The notes under the pieces: model-generated
Database searches by the model: none
What the model saw: only the letters and a program-made list of their open reading frames with translations
Told to the model about the DNA's origin: nothing
Shown: positions 31,543 through 42,708 of the stretch, piece by piece
Numbering within the stretch: position 1 is the first letter of the stretch
Layout of the letters: the number at the start of each line of letters is the position of its first letter
Program-made: the position numbers and the translations under genes
Assembly (NCBI GenBank): GCA_021815305.1
Contig: JAKAHC010000006.1
Coordinates: 118,848 to 182,847, forward strand
Source: Deltaproteobacteria bacterium
Lineage (GTDB): Bacteria; Desulfobacterota; Deferrimicrobia; Deferrimicrobiales; Deferrimicrobiaceae
Direction: 5' to 3'
DNA: 64,000 nt

Positions 31543-31625
31543 TTCTCCACAACTGTGGATAAACATGTTGGCAACTTTTCCTCTTCCCGCGACCTCAACA
31601 ATCGAAAAATGAAAGGTTATCCGGT
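31543..31625. other. oriC candidate upstream of dnaA (DnaA boxes)
   Basis: A perfect DnaA box TTATCCACA (minus strand) sits at 31562-31554. TTCTCCACA at 31543-31551 (one mismatch) and TTATCCGGT at 31617-31625 (two mismatches) flank it, in an AT-richer stretch of the 290-bp gap between the 302-aa gene and dnaA. These may mark the origin, dnaA autoregulation, or both. Confidence 0.55.
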
Positions 31626-31667
31626 ATTTTCCAGGGATTCCCGCCGCCTTCCCCGAAGGCGCCCGAA

Positions 31668-33008
31668 ATGACCATCAAAGCCTGGGAGAGGATCCTCGCC
31701 CAGTTGAAGGGCGAAGTGAGCGGCCAGGTGTTCGAGACCTGGCTGCGCCCGTTGCGCTTCATCGCGCGGGAAGGGGGAGTCCTCTTCATCGCCACGCCCC
31801 ACAAGTTCTTCAAGCAATGGATCGAGGAGAACCATCTCTCCCAGATCGAGGAGCTCGCCCGCAAGGAACTGGGGGAAGAGGTCACCGTCGACATCGTCGT
31901 CGGGGGAGAGGAGGAGACCCTTCCGCCGCCGGTCACCCCACCGCAGTTTCTCCAGCAACCCGAGGACATGGCCTCGCGCGCCCGCAGCTTCGGGCCCCTG
32001 AACCACCGCTACTCCTTCGATCGTTTCGTCGTCGGGACGGGGAACCAGTTCGCGCACGCGGCTTCCGCCGCGGTCGCGAACGATCCCGGCAACAGCTACA
32101 ACCCCCTCTTCATCTACGGGGGCGTGGGGTTGGGGAAGACACACCTTCTGCACGCAATCGGCAACGAGGCGCTCTCGAAGCACCCCCGGATGAAGGTCTG
32201 CTACATCCCCGCGGAGAAGTTCACCAACGAGCTCATCGCTTCGATCCGAACGAACCGGATGCCGGAGTTCAAGGAGCGGTACCGCAACGCGGACCTCCTG
32301 CTGGTCGACGACGTCCAGTTCATTGCGGGAAAGACCCGCACCCAGGAAGAGTTCTTCCACACGTTCAACGATCTGTACTCCTCGAGGAAGCAGATCGTGG
32401 TGACCAGCGACAAGTTCCCCAAGGAGATCCCGGACCTCGAGGAGCGGATCCAGTCGCGGTTCGAGTGGGGGCTGGTGGCCGACATCCAGGCGCCCGAGCT
32501 CGAGACGCGGGTGGCGATCCTCAACCGCAAGGCCGAGAGCGAGAACATTCCCCTGCCGGAGGACGTGGCGCTCTACCTGGCCACCGTCGTGAAGAGCAAC
32601 ATCCGCGAACTGGAGGGGTACCTGATCCGCATCGGCGCGCACGCCTCCCTGATGCGCAAGGAGATCAACCTCGAACTGGCCAAATCGTTTCTCTCTCCCC
32701 TGGTCAGCAACGCGGAAAGGGACATCTCCCCCGACAGCATCCTGAAGGCGGTGGCGGACCATTACGGCGTGAAGATCACCGAGATGCGTTCCGACCGGAA
32801 ACACAAGGCGATCGCCGCGCCTCGCCAGATGGCGATGTACATGATGCGATCGATCACGCGTTGCTCCTTTCCGGACATCGGGCAGCGATTCGGCGGACGC
32901 GATCACACGACGGTGATGTACGCGGTAAAAAAAATTGAGAAGAAACTGGCGGACGATGTATCTTTAAGAAACACGGTGGACACCCTTCGGAAGAAAATCG
33001 AGGGATAA
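31668..33008 (+). CDS. dnaA: chromosomal replication initiator DnaA
   Basis: 446 residues. Domain I at the N-terminus (AWERILAQLKGEVSGQVFETWLRPL), AAA+ domain III with Walker A GGVGLGKTHLLHAIGN and Walker B LLLVDDVQFIAGK, and the C-terminal DNA-binding signature FGGRDHTTVMYAVKKIE. Binds DnaA boxes to open oriC. Complete, with DnaA-box-like sequences on both sides of the gene. Confidence 0.98.
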   Translation: MTIKAWERILAQLKGEVSGQVFETWLRPLRFIAREGGVLFIATPHKFFKQWIEENHLSQIEELARKELGEEVTVDIVVGGEEETLPPPVTPPQFLQQPEDMASRARSFGPLNHRYSFDRFVVGTGNQFAHAASAAVANDPGNSYNPLFIYGGVGLGKTHLLHAIGNEALSKHPRMKVCYIPAEKFTNELIASIRTNRMPEFKERYRNADLLLVDDVQFIAGKTRTQEEFFHTFNDLYSSRKQIVVTSDKFPKEIPDLEERIQSRFEWGLVADIQAPELETRVAILNRKAESENIPLPEDVALYLATVVKSNIRELEGYLIRIGAHASLMRKEINLELAKSFLSPLVSNAERDISPDSILKAVADHYGVKITEMRSDRKHKAIAAPRQMAMYMMRSITRCSFPDIGQRFGGRDHTTVMYAVKKIEKKLADDVSLRNTVDTLRKKIEG

Positions 33009-33011
33009 CCT

Positions 33012-33089
33012 TGTGGAGAAAAATGGGGGATCCGATTTGTCCACAGGCCTGGGCTTCCGCATCCGTCGTTCCGCACAGGGTTCCCCACA
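33012..33089. other. DnaA-box-like cluster in the dnaA-dnaN gap
   Basis: TGTGGAGAA (33012-33020), TTGTCCACA (33037-33045) and TTCCCCACA (33081-33089) are each one or two bases from a DnaA box. Further degenerate copies follow at about 33125-33140. The 186-bp gap is otherwise empty. In many bacteria the origin lies here, between dnaA and dnaN. Confidence 0.5.
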
Positions 33090-33194
33090 GTCCGATCCCC
33101 CGCGGTTCCGGCCCGGGCGGACGATTCCCACAGTTTCCACACCCCCTGTTGCTGCTGCGATTCTTTTCATTTCTTCAATAAGAAGAGGATAACG

Positions 33195-34319
33195 ATGAAC
33201 TTCACTGTGGACCAGGACCAGCTCATCGACGTGCTGACCGGCATTCAGGGAGTTGCGGAGCGCAGGCATACGATGCCTGTGCTTTCCCACGCGCTGCTGA
33301 CCGTGACGGGATCGAACCTCACGGTCGTGTCGTCCGACCTGGAGATCGTGATCCGCTGCCTTCAGCCGGTTACCGCCGGCGAGCCCGGGTCCGTCGCCCT
33401 TCCCGCGCGGAAGTTCCTGGACATCGCGAAGGTGCTGCCCCGGGAAGCCCCGGTGACGGTGGCGTCGAAAGAGGGGAACTACATCGAGATCTCCGCGGGC
33501 CGTTCCCATTTCCGCCTGGCGGGTCTGCCGGCGCAGGAGTTCCCCGACATGCCGGAAAAACCGAAGGGGAAACCGGTGTCCATCGACGGGGAGACGTTCC
33601 GGAAGTTGGCGGAGCGCGTGGTCGCTTTCGCCTCTTCCGACGAGACGCGGTACAACCTCGCCGGGATCCTGATGGAAAAGGGGGACGCGCAGGCGGGAGA
33701 GATGCTCCGGATGGTGGCGACGGACGGCCACCGCCTCGCGATGGCCGACGGCGAGGCGGGAAATATCGGCGACTTGCTCGCTTCGCGGAAAGTTCTCGTT
33801 CCGAAAAAGGGGGTCCAGGAGATCCGAAAGCTCGCGGAGAGCGGCCCGGGCTCGATCGACCTGTTCGCGTCCGAGAAGTTCCTCTTCGCGGCGAAGGGGG
33901 ACACGGAAGTGTGGGTGCGCCTCCTGGATGCGGACTTCCCGGATTACCGGCAGGTCGTCCCCAAGGAGAATCTCCTGATGGCGTCGGTGAACCGGAACGC
34001 GTTTGCCGAGGTGCTGCGCCGGGTGGCCGTAATGGCGCCGGACAAGGTGCACAGCGTGAAGCTTTCGTTCTCCGGAAAGCAACTGGAGGTCTCCTCGACC
34101 AGTCCGGACCATGGGGAAGCGAGGGACCTTCTGGAGGCCGAGTACGAGGGGCCGGCGATGAAGATCGGCTTCAACGGCAGGTACCTGCAGGATGCGGTCT
34201 CGGGGATCGCGGAGGAAACCGTCGTTCTCCAGATGAAGGACGAAGTTTCCCAGGTGATCCTGCGCCCGGAAAAGGATGCATCCTTCCTTGCGATCGTCAT
34301 GCCGATGAGGATTTTTTAA
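33195..34319 (+). CDS. dnaN: DNA polymerase III beta sliding clamp
   Basis: 374 residues. N-terminus MNFTVDQDQLIDVLTGIQGV, TRYNLAGILME in the centre and the C-terminal EVSQVILRP ... AIVMPMRIF typical of DnaN. Forms the ring that tethers replicative polymerase. AGAAGAGGA precedes the start. A terminator hairpin follows 40 bp after the stop. Confidence 0.98.
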   Translation: MNFTVDQDQLIDVLTGIQGVAERRHTMPVLSHALLTVTGSNLTVVSSDLEIVIRCLQPVTAGEPGSVALPARKFLDIAKVLPREAPVTVASKEGNYIEISAGRSHFRLAGLPAQEFPDMPEKPKGKPVSIDGETFRKLAERVVAFASSDETRYNLAGILMEKGDAQAGEMLRMVATDGHRLAMADGEAGNIGDLLASRKVLVPKKGVQEIRKLAESGPGSIDLFASEKFLFAAKGDTEVWVRLLDADFPDYRQVVPKENLLMASVNRNAFAEVLRRVAVMAPDKVHSVKLSFSGKQLEVSSTSPDHGEARDLLEAEYEGPAMKIGFNGRYLQDAVSGIAEETVVLQMKDEVSQVILRPEKDASFLAIVMPMRIF

Positions 34320-34338
34320 GGAATTTCTTTCGATATAA

Positions 34339-36900
<2,562 letters not shown>

Positions 36901-36920
36901 TGTAGCGTCCCTGTCGGGTC

Positions 36921-36982
36921 GCGCATAACCTGACAAATCGTGCGCATAACGTGACAAGAAATTGCGCATAACTTGACAAATC
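36921..36982. repeat. three 19-bp direct repeats after gyrB, possible insertion-sequence end
   Basis: GCGCATAACNTGACAAATC occurs at 36921-36939, 36942-36960 (last bases AGAA) and 36964-36982, periods 21 and 22 bp. They lie immediately after the gyrB stop, preceded by TGTAGCGTCCCTGTCGGGT. Multiple short repeats just inside a TGT-type terminus are what transposase-binding sites of IS21-like or related elements look like. No transposase gene remains in the window. Confidence 0.5.
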
Positions 36983-37114
36983 ACGATCGCGCAGACGCGC
37001 CCAAGCCCCCCTAAACTTTTCCCGAAGATTTTCCGATGGATAACGCTGGAGCCCGGTCGGTTCGGGGACGGACCGGTGCCGTCACGGCCGACTGCTGACC
37101 CCGGGGGGGAGACC

Positions 37115-39472
37115 ATGAAGCGGCACGAGATGTTCGTCAGGATCCTGGCCGTCGTCGCCGGCGCGGAAGTCCTCGTCATGTTCCTGCTCCGTTTTCTCGA
37201 TCTTCCGGAAAGCATCGGAACGGCCGTCCTCGACGCCCTGATCCTGTCGGCGATCAGCGCGCCGCTTCTTTACCTGTCCGTGATCAGAACGGTGGCCCGG
37301 CGGCAGTCCGCACAATCCGCGCTGGAGAGGACGAACCTGGAGCAGCAGCTTGCCCTCAAGGCTTACGCCGAGAAACTGGAGCTCAAGGAGGCCGCCGAAA
37401 GGCAAGCGCGGCTGCAGTCACAGCGGTATGAACTGCTCGGTCGGGTCCACGCGGCGATCCTCGGCGAGTCGGACATCGACGCGGTTCTGTCGGAAGCGGC
37501 CCGGGACATCTGTCGGGTCCTCTCGCTTCCGTGCTGCGCGATCCGGATTTTCGGCGACCCCGACCGGACGGCCGAGCACTGCGAGCCGGGCTTCGCGCCG
37601 GTCGCCGACAGCCTGTCCCCGTCCCGTTATTCGCCCGAGCGCCTGGCATCGTTCGCGGCCGGCCGGCACGCGGTAACGGAAGGGGTGTGTCGATCCGGTT
37701 GCCGCCCCGACCAAGCGGGACGGGCGGCGGGAAACGGGCTGGCGGCACATCTCGAAGTTCCGCTCCGCCATCCCGAAGGGCTCGTGGGGATCCTCTTCCT
37801 GGGCCGCGCGGACGGCAGGGGCTGGACGGAGGACGAGATCGCCGTCGCGGGGCTGATCGCCGGGGGAATCGCCGCGGCCGTTCGCCACGACAGGGTGTTC
37901 CGCGACCAGAAGGAGATGTCCGGCCGCCTGCAGTCCCTCATGAACAACGTCCCCGGGATCGTCTACCGGGGACACAGGGACTGGAGCGTAAGCTTCATGG
38001 GCGCCGAGGTCGAGCGGCTCGTAGGCTTCACGGTCGAGGACCTGACGAGCGGCGCCGTGAGCTGGAAGGAGCTTATCCATCCGGAAGACCTCGAATCGGT
38101 CAAGAAGGCGTTCCGGGACGCCGTGCGGGAAGGGAAGAAGGTCCTGCGTGTGCAATACCGGGCCCGGCACCGCGACGGAACCTACCGGACGCTTGCGGAC
38201 CGGCGCCAGTTCGCATACGACGCCCGCGGCGAATTCCTCCACGTCGATGGGCTGCTGCTCGACGTCACCGACCTGGTCGTGGCGGAGAAACAGGCCAGGA
38301 CGGCCCAGCGGATGGAGGCGGTGGGAACGCTTGCGGGAGGCGTCGCGCACGATTTCAACAACGCTCTTACCGGCATCTTCGGATTCGCGGAGATGCTGCG
38401 CATGAGGCTCTCGACCGACGCCCGCGCCCAGGAGGATCTGGACGAGATCCTTCGTTGCGCGGAACGGGCGGCCACGCTTACGAGGCAGCTTCTTACGTAT
38501 GCCCGCCGCCAGGCCATCGAGCCGGTCAACCTGGGCCTCAACAGCGTGGTGACGGAGCTGATGAAGCTCATCGGGAAGGTGGCGGGAGAACGGATCGAGA
38601 CGAAGACCCTGCTGGCGGAAGGGCTGCCGGCCGTCCGGGCCGACCGCGGACAGATTGAGCAGGTCCTTATGAACCTGTGCCTCAACGCGAGGGACGCCAT
38701 GCCGGCCGGCGGAACTCTTCTGGTCGAGACGGCCGCGGTGTACGTCGACGAAAAGGACGTGAGGCAGTACCCGTACATGAAGACCGGGAGTTACGTCGTC
38801 CTCTCGATCACCGATACGGGTATCGGCATGGACGAGAAGACCCGAGAGAGGATCTTCGAGCCCTTCTTCACGACGAAAGGACCGGAGAAGGGCACGGGCC
38901 TGGGACTGGCCATGGTCTACGGAATCGTCAAGAAACACGAGGGATACATCCACGTCTTCAGCGAGCCCGGCATGGGTACGACGTTCCGGGTCCATCTTCC
39001 CGCCGTGGAGGCCCCGCCCGAAGAGAGGTCGACCCGGGGGTATGAGGCCGTGCGGGGCGGCAACGAGACGATCCTTCTGGCCGAGGACGACGAGGCGGTC
39101 CGGAAGCTGGCGGAGCTGGCCCTGCAAGAGTACGGTTACCGGGTGCTCGCGAGCCGAAACGGAGAAGAGGCCGTCGAATCCTTCCGGAAAGGAAAGAGGG
39201 TCGCCCTCGTTCTTCTCGATGTCGCCATGCCGAAGATGGGCGGCAGAGAGGCCCTCGCCGTGATGCGCGGAACCGATCCCGGCCTCAAGGCGATCCTCAT
39301 GAGCGGCCATGCCGTGGGCGAGGGCCACGGACCGGTCGCGACGGCCCCGGAGCCGCCGTTCCTCCAGAAGCCCTTCGGCCCCGTCGTTCTCGCAAGGAAA
39401 GTGCGGGAAGCGCTGGATGGGGCCGGGGAAACTCCGGTTGCGCGCGACGACATCGTATCAGACAAAGGTTGA
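37115..39472 (+). CDS. membrane hybrid sensor histidine kinase (GAF-PAS-HisKA-HATPase-REC)
   Basis: 785 residues from ATG 37115 (GGGGGGAGA upstream). Two N-terminal transmembrane helices (about 5-25 and 35-55), a coiled coil, a GAF-like domain (about 100-255), and a PAS domain (about 270-385, NVPGIVYRG ... LIHPEDLESVKKAF). HisKA has the phospho-acceptor His412 in GGVAHDFNNAL, and the ATPase has N-box LMNLCLNARDAM and GTGLGLAMVYGIVK. The C-terminal receiver has acidic AEDDEAV, phospho-acceptor Asp702 and Lys in LQKPF. An atypical kinase of the class common in deltaproteobacteria. Signal unknown. Confidence 0.9.
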   Translation: MKRHEMFVRILAVVAGAEVLVMFLLRFLDLPESIGTAVLDALILSAISAPLLYLSVIRTVARRQSAQSALERTNLEQQLALKAYAEKLELKEAAERQARLQSQRYELLGRVHAAILGESDIDAVLSEAARDICRVLSLPCCAIRIFGDPDRTAEHCEPGFAPVADSLSPSRYSPERLASFAAGRHAVTEGVCRSGCRPDQAGRAAGNGLAAHLEVPLRHPEGLVGILFLGRADGRGWTEDEIAVAGLIAGGIAAAVRHDRVFRDQKEMSGRLQSLMNNVPGIVYRGHRDWSVSFMGAEVERLVGFTVEDLTSGAVSWKELIHPEDLESVKKAFRDAVREGKKVLRVQYRARHRDGTYRTLADRRQFAYDARGEFLHVDGLLLDVTDLVVAEKQARTAQRMEAVGTLAGGVAHDFNNALTGIFGFAEMLRMRLSTDARAQEDLDEILRCAERAATLTRQLLTYARRQAIEPVNLGLNSVVTELMKLIGKVAGERIETKTLLAEGLPAVRADRGQIEQVLMNLCLNARDAMPAGGTLLVETAAVYVDEKDVRQYPYMKTGSYVVLSITDTGIGMDEKTRERIFEPFFTTKGPEKGTGLGLAMVYGIVKKHEGYIHVFSEPGMGTTFRVHLPAVEAPPEERSTRGYEAVRGGNETILLAEDDEAVRKLAELALQEYGYRVLASRNGEEAVESFRKGKRVALVLLDVAMPKMGGREALAVMRGTDPGLKAILMSGHAVGEGHGPVATAPEPPFLQKPFGPVVLARKVREALDGAGETPVARDDIVSDKG

Positions 39473-39496
39473 GGCCGAACCGCCCCGAAGCCGACG

Positions 39497-42082
39497 CTAC
39501 AGATATTCCATCTCCAGGAGTTTCGAGAATTCGTGCGGGGGCACCGCCCGGCTGAAGAGGAACCCTTGGACCTCGTCGCACCCCTGCTCGCAAAGGAAGT
39601 CCATCTGCTCCCGGGTCTCGACGCCTTCCGCGATGACTCTGAGGTTCAGACTATGCGCCATGGCGATGGTGGCCCGGACGATGGCCTGGTCGCTGCGGCT
39701 GGACGCGAGATTCCGGATGAACGACTGGTCGATCTTGAGGAAATCCAGCGGAAGGCGCTTCAGGTAGTTCAGTGACGAGTACCCCGTGCCGAAGTCGTCG
39801 ATCGCGATCTCGATCCCCCTCTCCTTCAACGCGAGCAGCGTACGAACGGCCTCGTCCGGGTTCCGCATGATCGTGCTCTCGGTGATCTCCAGCTCCAGAT
39901 GCCGCGGGGAAAGCCCCGCATCCCGCAACGCGCCGTCCACGACTTCGATCAGGTTCCCTTGATCGAACTGCCGGGCGGACACGTTGACCGCGGCGGTGAT
40001 CGGCCGGAGGCCTTCTTCCTGCCATTTCTTCAACTGCACGCATGCGGTGCGGAGAGAATATTCCGCCATCGGGACGATCAGGCCGCTGGTCTCGGCGGCG
40101 GAGATGAACCGCCCGGGGAGAAGCAGTCCCTTTTCCGGGTGGTTCCAGCGGATCAGCGCCTCCATGCCGGTGATCCTTCTGGCGGCGGCGTCGAGTTTCG
40201 GCTGGTAATACAGCGTGAACTCGCCGCGGTCCAGGGCCTTCCGCATCTCGCTTTCGAGCACCAGGATTTCCAGGACCGAGTCGTTCAACGATTTCGAGTA
40301 GAACTGGTAGTTGTTCTTCCCCTCGGCCTTCGCGTGGTACATGGCGGCGTCCGCGTTTTTCAGGAGGAGGTCGGCGGTATCCCCGTCGTCCGGGTAAAGG
40401 CAAATGCCGATGCTGGCGGTCAGGAACACCTCCCGCCCGTCCAGATCCCAAGGCTCGGACAGCTCTTCGAGCAGGCGCCGGGCAACCCTTGCGGCATCTT
40501 GCGCCTCGCCGAGGTTGTGCAGGAGCACCAGGAACTCGTCCCCGCCCGGCCTGCACAGGACGTCTTCGGAGTCCGCTTCCCGGCAACGCGCCACATAGTC
40601 GCAACTCCGGAGGAAGGCCGACAACTTCCGGGCGACGGATTTCAGCAGGGAATCGCCTGCGCTGTGCCCCAGGGTATCGTTGATCCGCTTGAAGTTGTCG
40701 ATGTCCATGTAGAGCACGGCGAATAACTGTTTATGCCGCCTGGCGGTCTCGATCGCCCTCGTCATGAGCTCCTTGTGGAACACGCGGTTCGGCAGCCCGG
40801 TCAGGTCGTCGTAATAGGCGAGACGGTGGATCCTCTCCTCCAGGATCTTCTGTTGCGTCATGTCCTTCGCCATGGAAACGAAATGCGTTATGTTCCCGTC
40901 TCTGTCCTTGAGCGGAGTGATCGTGTGGAAAATCTCGAAAATCCCCCCGTCTTTCTTCCGGTTGGAAATGATCCCCCGGAACGTCCGGCCTGACAGGATC
41001 GTCTCCCACAATTCCTTGTAGAAACGTTCTTCGTGTCTGCCGGATTTGAATATCCTCGGGGTCTGCCCCTGGATTTCCTTTTTTTCGTATCCCGACATCG
41101 CTTCGACGGCCCGGTTCGCGTACTCGATGCAGCCGTCCCTGTTCGTTACGAGAACCCAGTCCGAGGACCCTTCGACGGCGACGGAAAGCTTCCGCAACGT
41201 TTCATCCGCCATCTTGCGTTCGGTGACGTCCCGCGCTATGGACGTCGCGCACCAACGGCCGTTCAGCTTCACGGCGGCGAGCGAGAGTTCGATGGGCAGT
41301 TCCGTCCCGTCTTTCCGGAGCGCCGGCACCTCGACCGTTTTTCCAATCAGGCGCCCGTTCCCCGTGCTCCGGAAGCTTCGGAAGCCCCGCAGATGTTCCG
41401 CGCGGAATCTCGGCGGGACGATCAACGCGTGGATGCTCTTTCCGACCGCCTCCCCGCTGGCGTAACCGAAGATCCGTTCCGCGGCGATGTTCCAGAACAG
41501 GACCGTCTCGTCGTTGTCCACCAGGATCACCGCGTCGGGGGCCGTATCGGTGATTGCGCGGAATTTCTCCTCGCTCTCCTTCAGCGATCGGTCGGCCAAC
41601 ACATGCTCGGTCACGTCGCGAAGGTACCAGACCCTTCCGTAATACGTTCCGTCGGGTCCCACCATGGGCGAAGAGTACCGATCGAACAGTCTTCCGTCCT
41701 TCAGTGTCATCTCGTCGCGGCCTGTTTCCTCCCTGTGCCCGTAGAGATGCCGAAGTCTTGCGAGGAAACCGTCGGGATCGACCAGCTTGTCCAGAACCGG
41801 GCGCAACGCGTCCAGGTGGTTCCTGGAAACGATCGTCTCCGGGCCAAGCCCCCACATATCGGCGAACCGCTTGTTGTACGATATGATGACGCCGTTCTCG
41901 TCGACGATCAGGATGCCGTCGATCGAGGCTTCCTGCTGCGCCACGAGGATGACGTTCCGGAGTTCCAGGCTGCGGGCCTGCTCCAGCGACGTCTGCTCAA
42001 GAACCTTGAGCAGCTCTTCCATGGATGCGATTTGCGACTTGAGTATGGCGGCGTTGTTGCTCGTCCGGTCGCCTTCCTTCAT
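39497..42082 (-). CDS. PAS-PAS-PAS-GGDEF-EAL cyclic di-GMP protein
   Basis: 861 residues. A short N-terminal coiled coil is followed by three PAS domains (about 50-160, 170-290 and 300-410), a diguanylate cyclase domain with intact GGDEF (near residue 514) and a phosphodiesterase domain with MEALIRW (near 640), DDFGTGYSSL and later EGVE. Both catalytic signatures look intact, so it could make or degrade c-di-GMP. No RxxD inhibitory site is seen just before GGDEF. No membrane segment: a cytoplasmic sensor. Convergent with the hybrid kinase 24 bp away, a possible functional partner. Confidence 0.92.
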   Translation of the reverse strand: MKEGDRTSNNAAILKSQIASMEELLKVLEQTSLEQARSLELRNVILVAQQEASIDGILIVDENGVIISYNKRFADMWGLGPETIVSRNHLDALRPVLDKLVDPDGFLARLRHLYGHREETGRDEMTLKDGRLFDRYSSPMVGPDGTYYGRVWYLRDVTEHVLADRSLKESEEKFRAITDTAPDAVILVDNDETVLFWNIAAERIFGYASGEAVGKSIHALIVPPRFRAEHLRGFRSFRSTGNGRLIGKTVEVPALRKDGTELPIELSLAAVKLNGRWCATSIARDVTERKMADETLRKLSVAVEGSSDWVLVTNRDGCIEYANRAVEAMSGYEKKEIQGQTPRIFKSGRHEERFYKELWETILSGRTFRGIISNRKKDGGIFEIFHTITPLKDRDGNITHFVSMAKDMTQQKILEERIHRLAYYDDLTGLPNRVFHKELMTRAIETARRHKQLFAVLYMDIDNFKRINDTLGHSAGDSLLKSVARKLSAFLRSCDYVARCREADSEDVLCRPGGDEFLVLLHNLGEAQDAARVARRLLEELSEPWDLDGREVFLTASIGICLYPDDGDTADLLLKNADAAMYHAKAEGKNNYQFYSKSLNDSVLEILVLESEMRKALDRGEFTLYYQPKLDAAARRITGMEALIRWNHPEKGLLLPGRFISAAETSGLIVPMAEYSLRTACVQLKKWQEEGLRPITAAVNVSARQFDQGNLIEVVDGALRDAGLSPRHLELEITESTIMRNPDEAVRTLLALKERGIEIAIDDFGTGYSSLNYLKRLPLDFLKIDQSFIRNLASSRSDQAIVRATIAMAHSLNLRVIAEGVETREQMDFLCEQGCDEVQGFLFSRAVPPHEFSKLLEMEYL

Positions 42083-42108
42083 CGCTTTTCCTCCAGGTCC
42101 TCTCCGCG

Positions 42109-42422
42109 CTACGCGAAAATCGTTCCGTCCATAAAGGGCAGCACGGCAAGTTTCGCGCTCAACGACAATGTCTTGAACATGTCGGCCTTTTCTCTCGGGA
42201 GGCGAACCTTCGGAAACATGGTGGTTGCAATCAGGTTTCCGTCCGGCAACATCCCCCCGAACCCGAGGACGGACCGGATCCCGAACGGGACGACAAAATC
42301 CCGCTGGGCGGGGACGAAGGGGCTCCCAGCGGCTTCTTCGAGCGGCTGCCTGCGCCCATCTGGCGGATCACGGAGCCGCATTCGATCATCTCGCTCATCT
42401 TGAACGTGGGAAGATCAAACAC
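42109..42422 (-). pseudogene. internally deleted sensor-protein remnant
   Basis: A GTG with GGAGG upstream (42422) opens VFDLPTFKMSEMIECGSVIR, a strong N-terminus that I recognise from deltaproteobacterial sensor kinases. After about 30 codons the frame is lost. A different frame then supplies the normal C-terminus of the same domain (SPFVPAQRDFVVPFGIRSVLGFGG ... TLSLSAKLAVLPF) and stops at 42109. The central part of roughly 140 residues is missing. The fragment lies directly upstream of the PAS-GGDEF-EAL gene. The remainder of the gap, 42423-42708, shows no gene. Confidence 0.6.
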
Positions 42423-42708
42423 TGACAACCTCCTGTTCCGGACTGGAGGCCTGCATTCCCCTGAACAGGGACTCCGGACGGACGTAAGAATTTTAATCCG
42501 AAACACGGCGCTGAGGGAGATGGAGAAATCGGGACCTGAAAAGAGTTAAAGGTTTGCGCCGGCTGCGGCGAGAAGATACCCAGGGGCTTCCGGAGGAAAC
42601 CCCCGCGTGGAGCGGGTCGGTTGCCGGGGTGCGGGTCAGATGATTTGCGGGGTTGATGTGACAATGCAGTTCGTGGAAAATGCGAAAAAACTCTCTGGAG
42701 CGAAGGGC

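Noticed and set aside
42109..42160. Shared AKLAVLPFxDGT motif between the sensor remnant and the lipoprotein at 47,620
   Set aside because: The remnant's motif is its own family's normal C-terminus; the lipoprotein's is the start of a different domain, so the match is coincidence.
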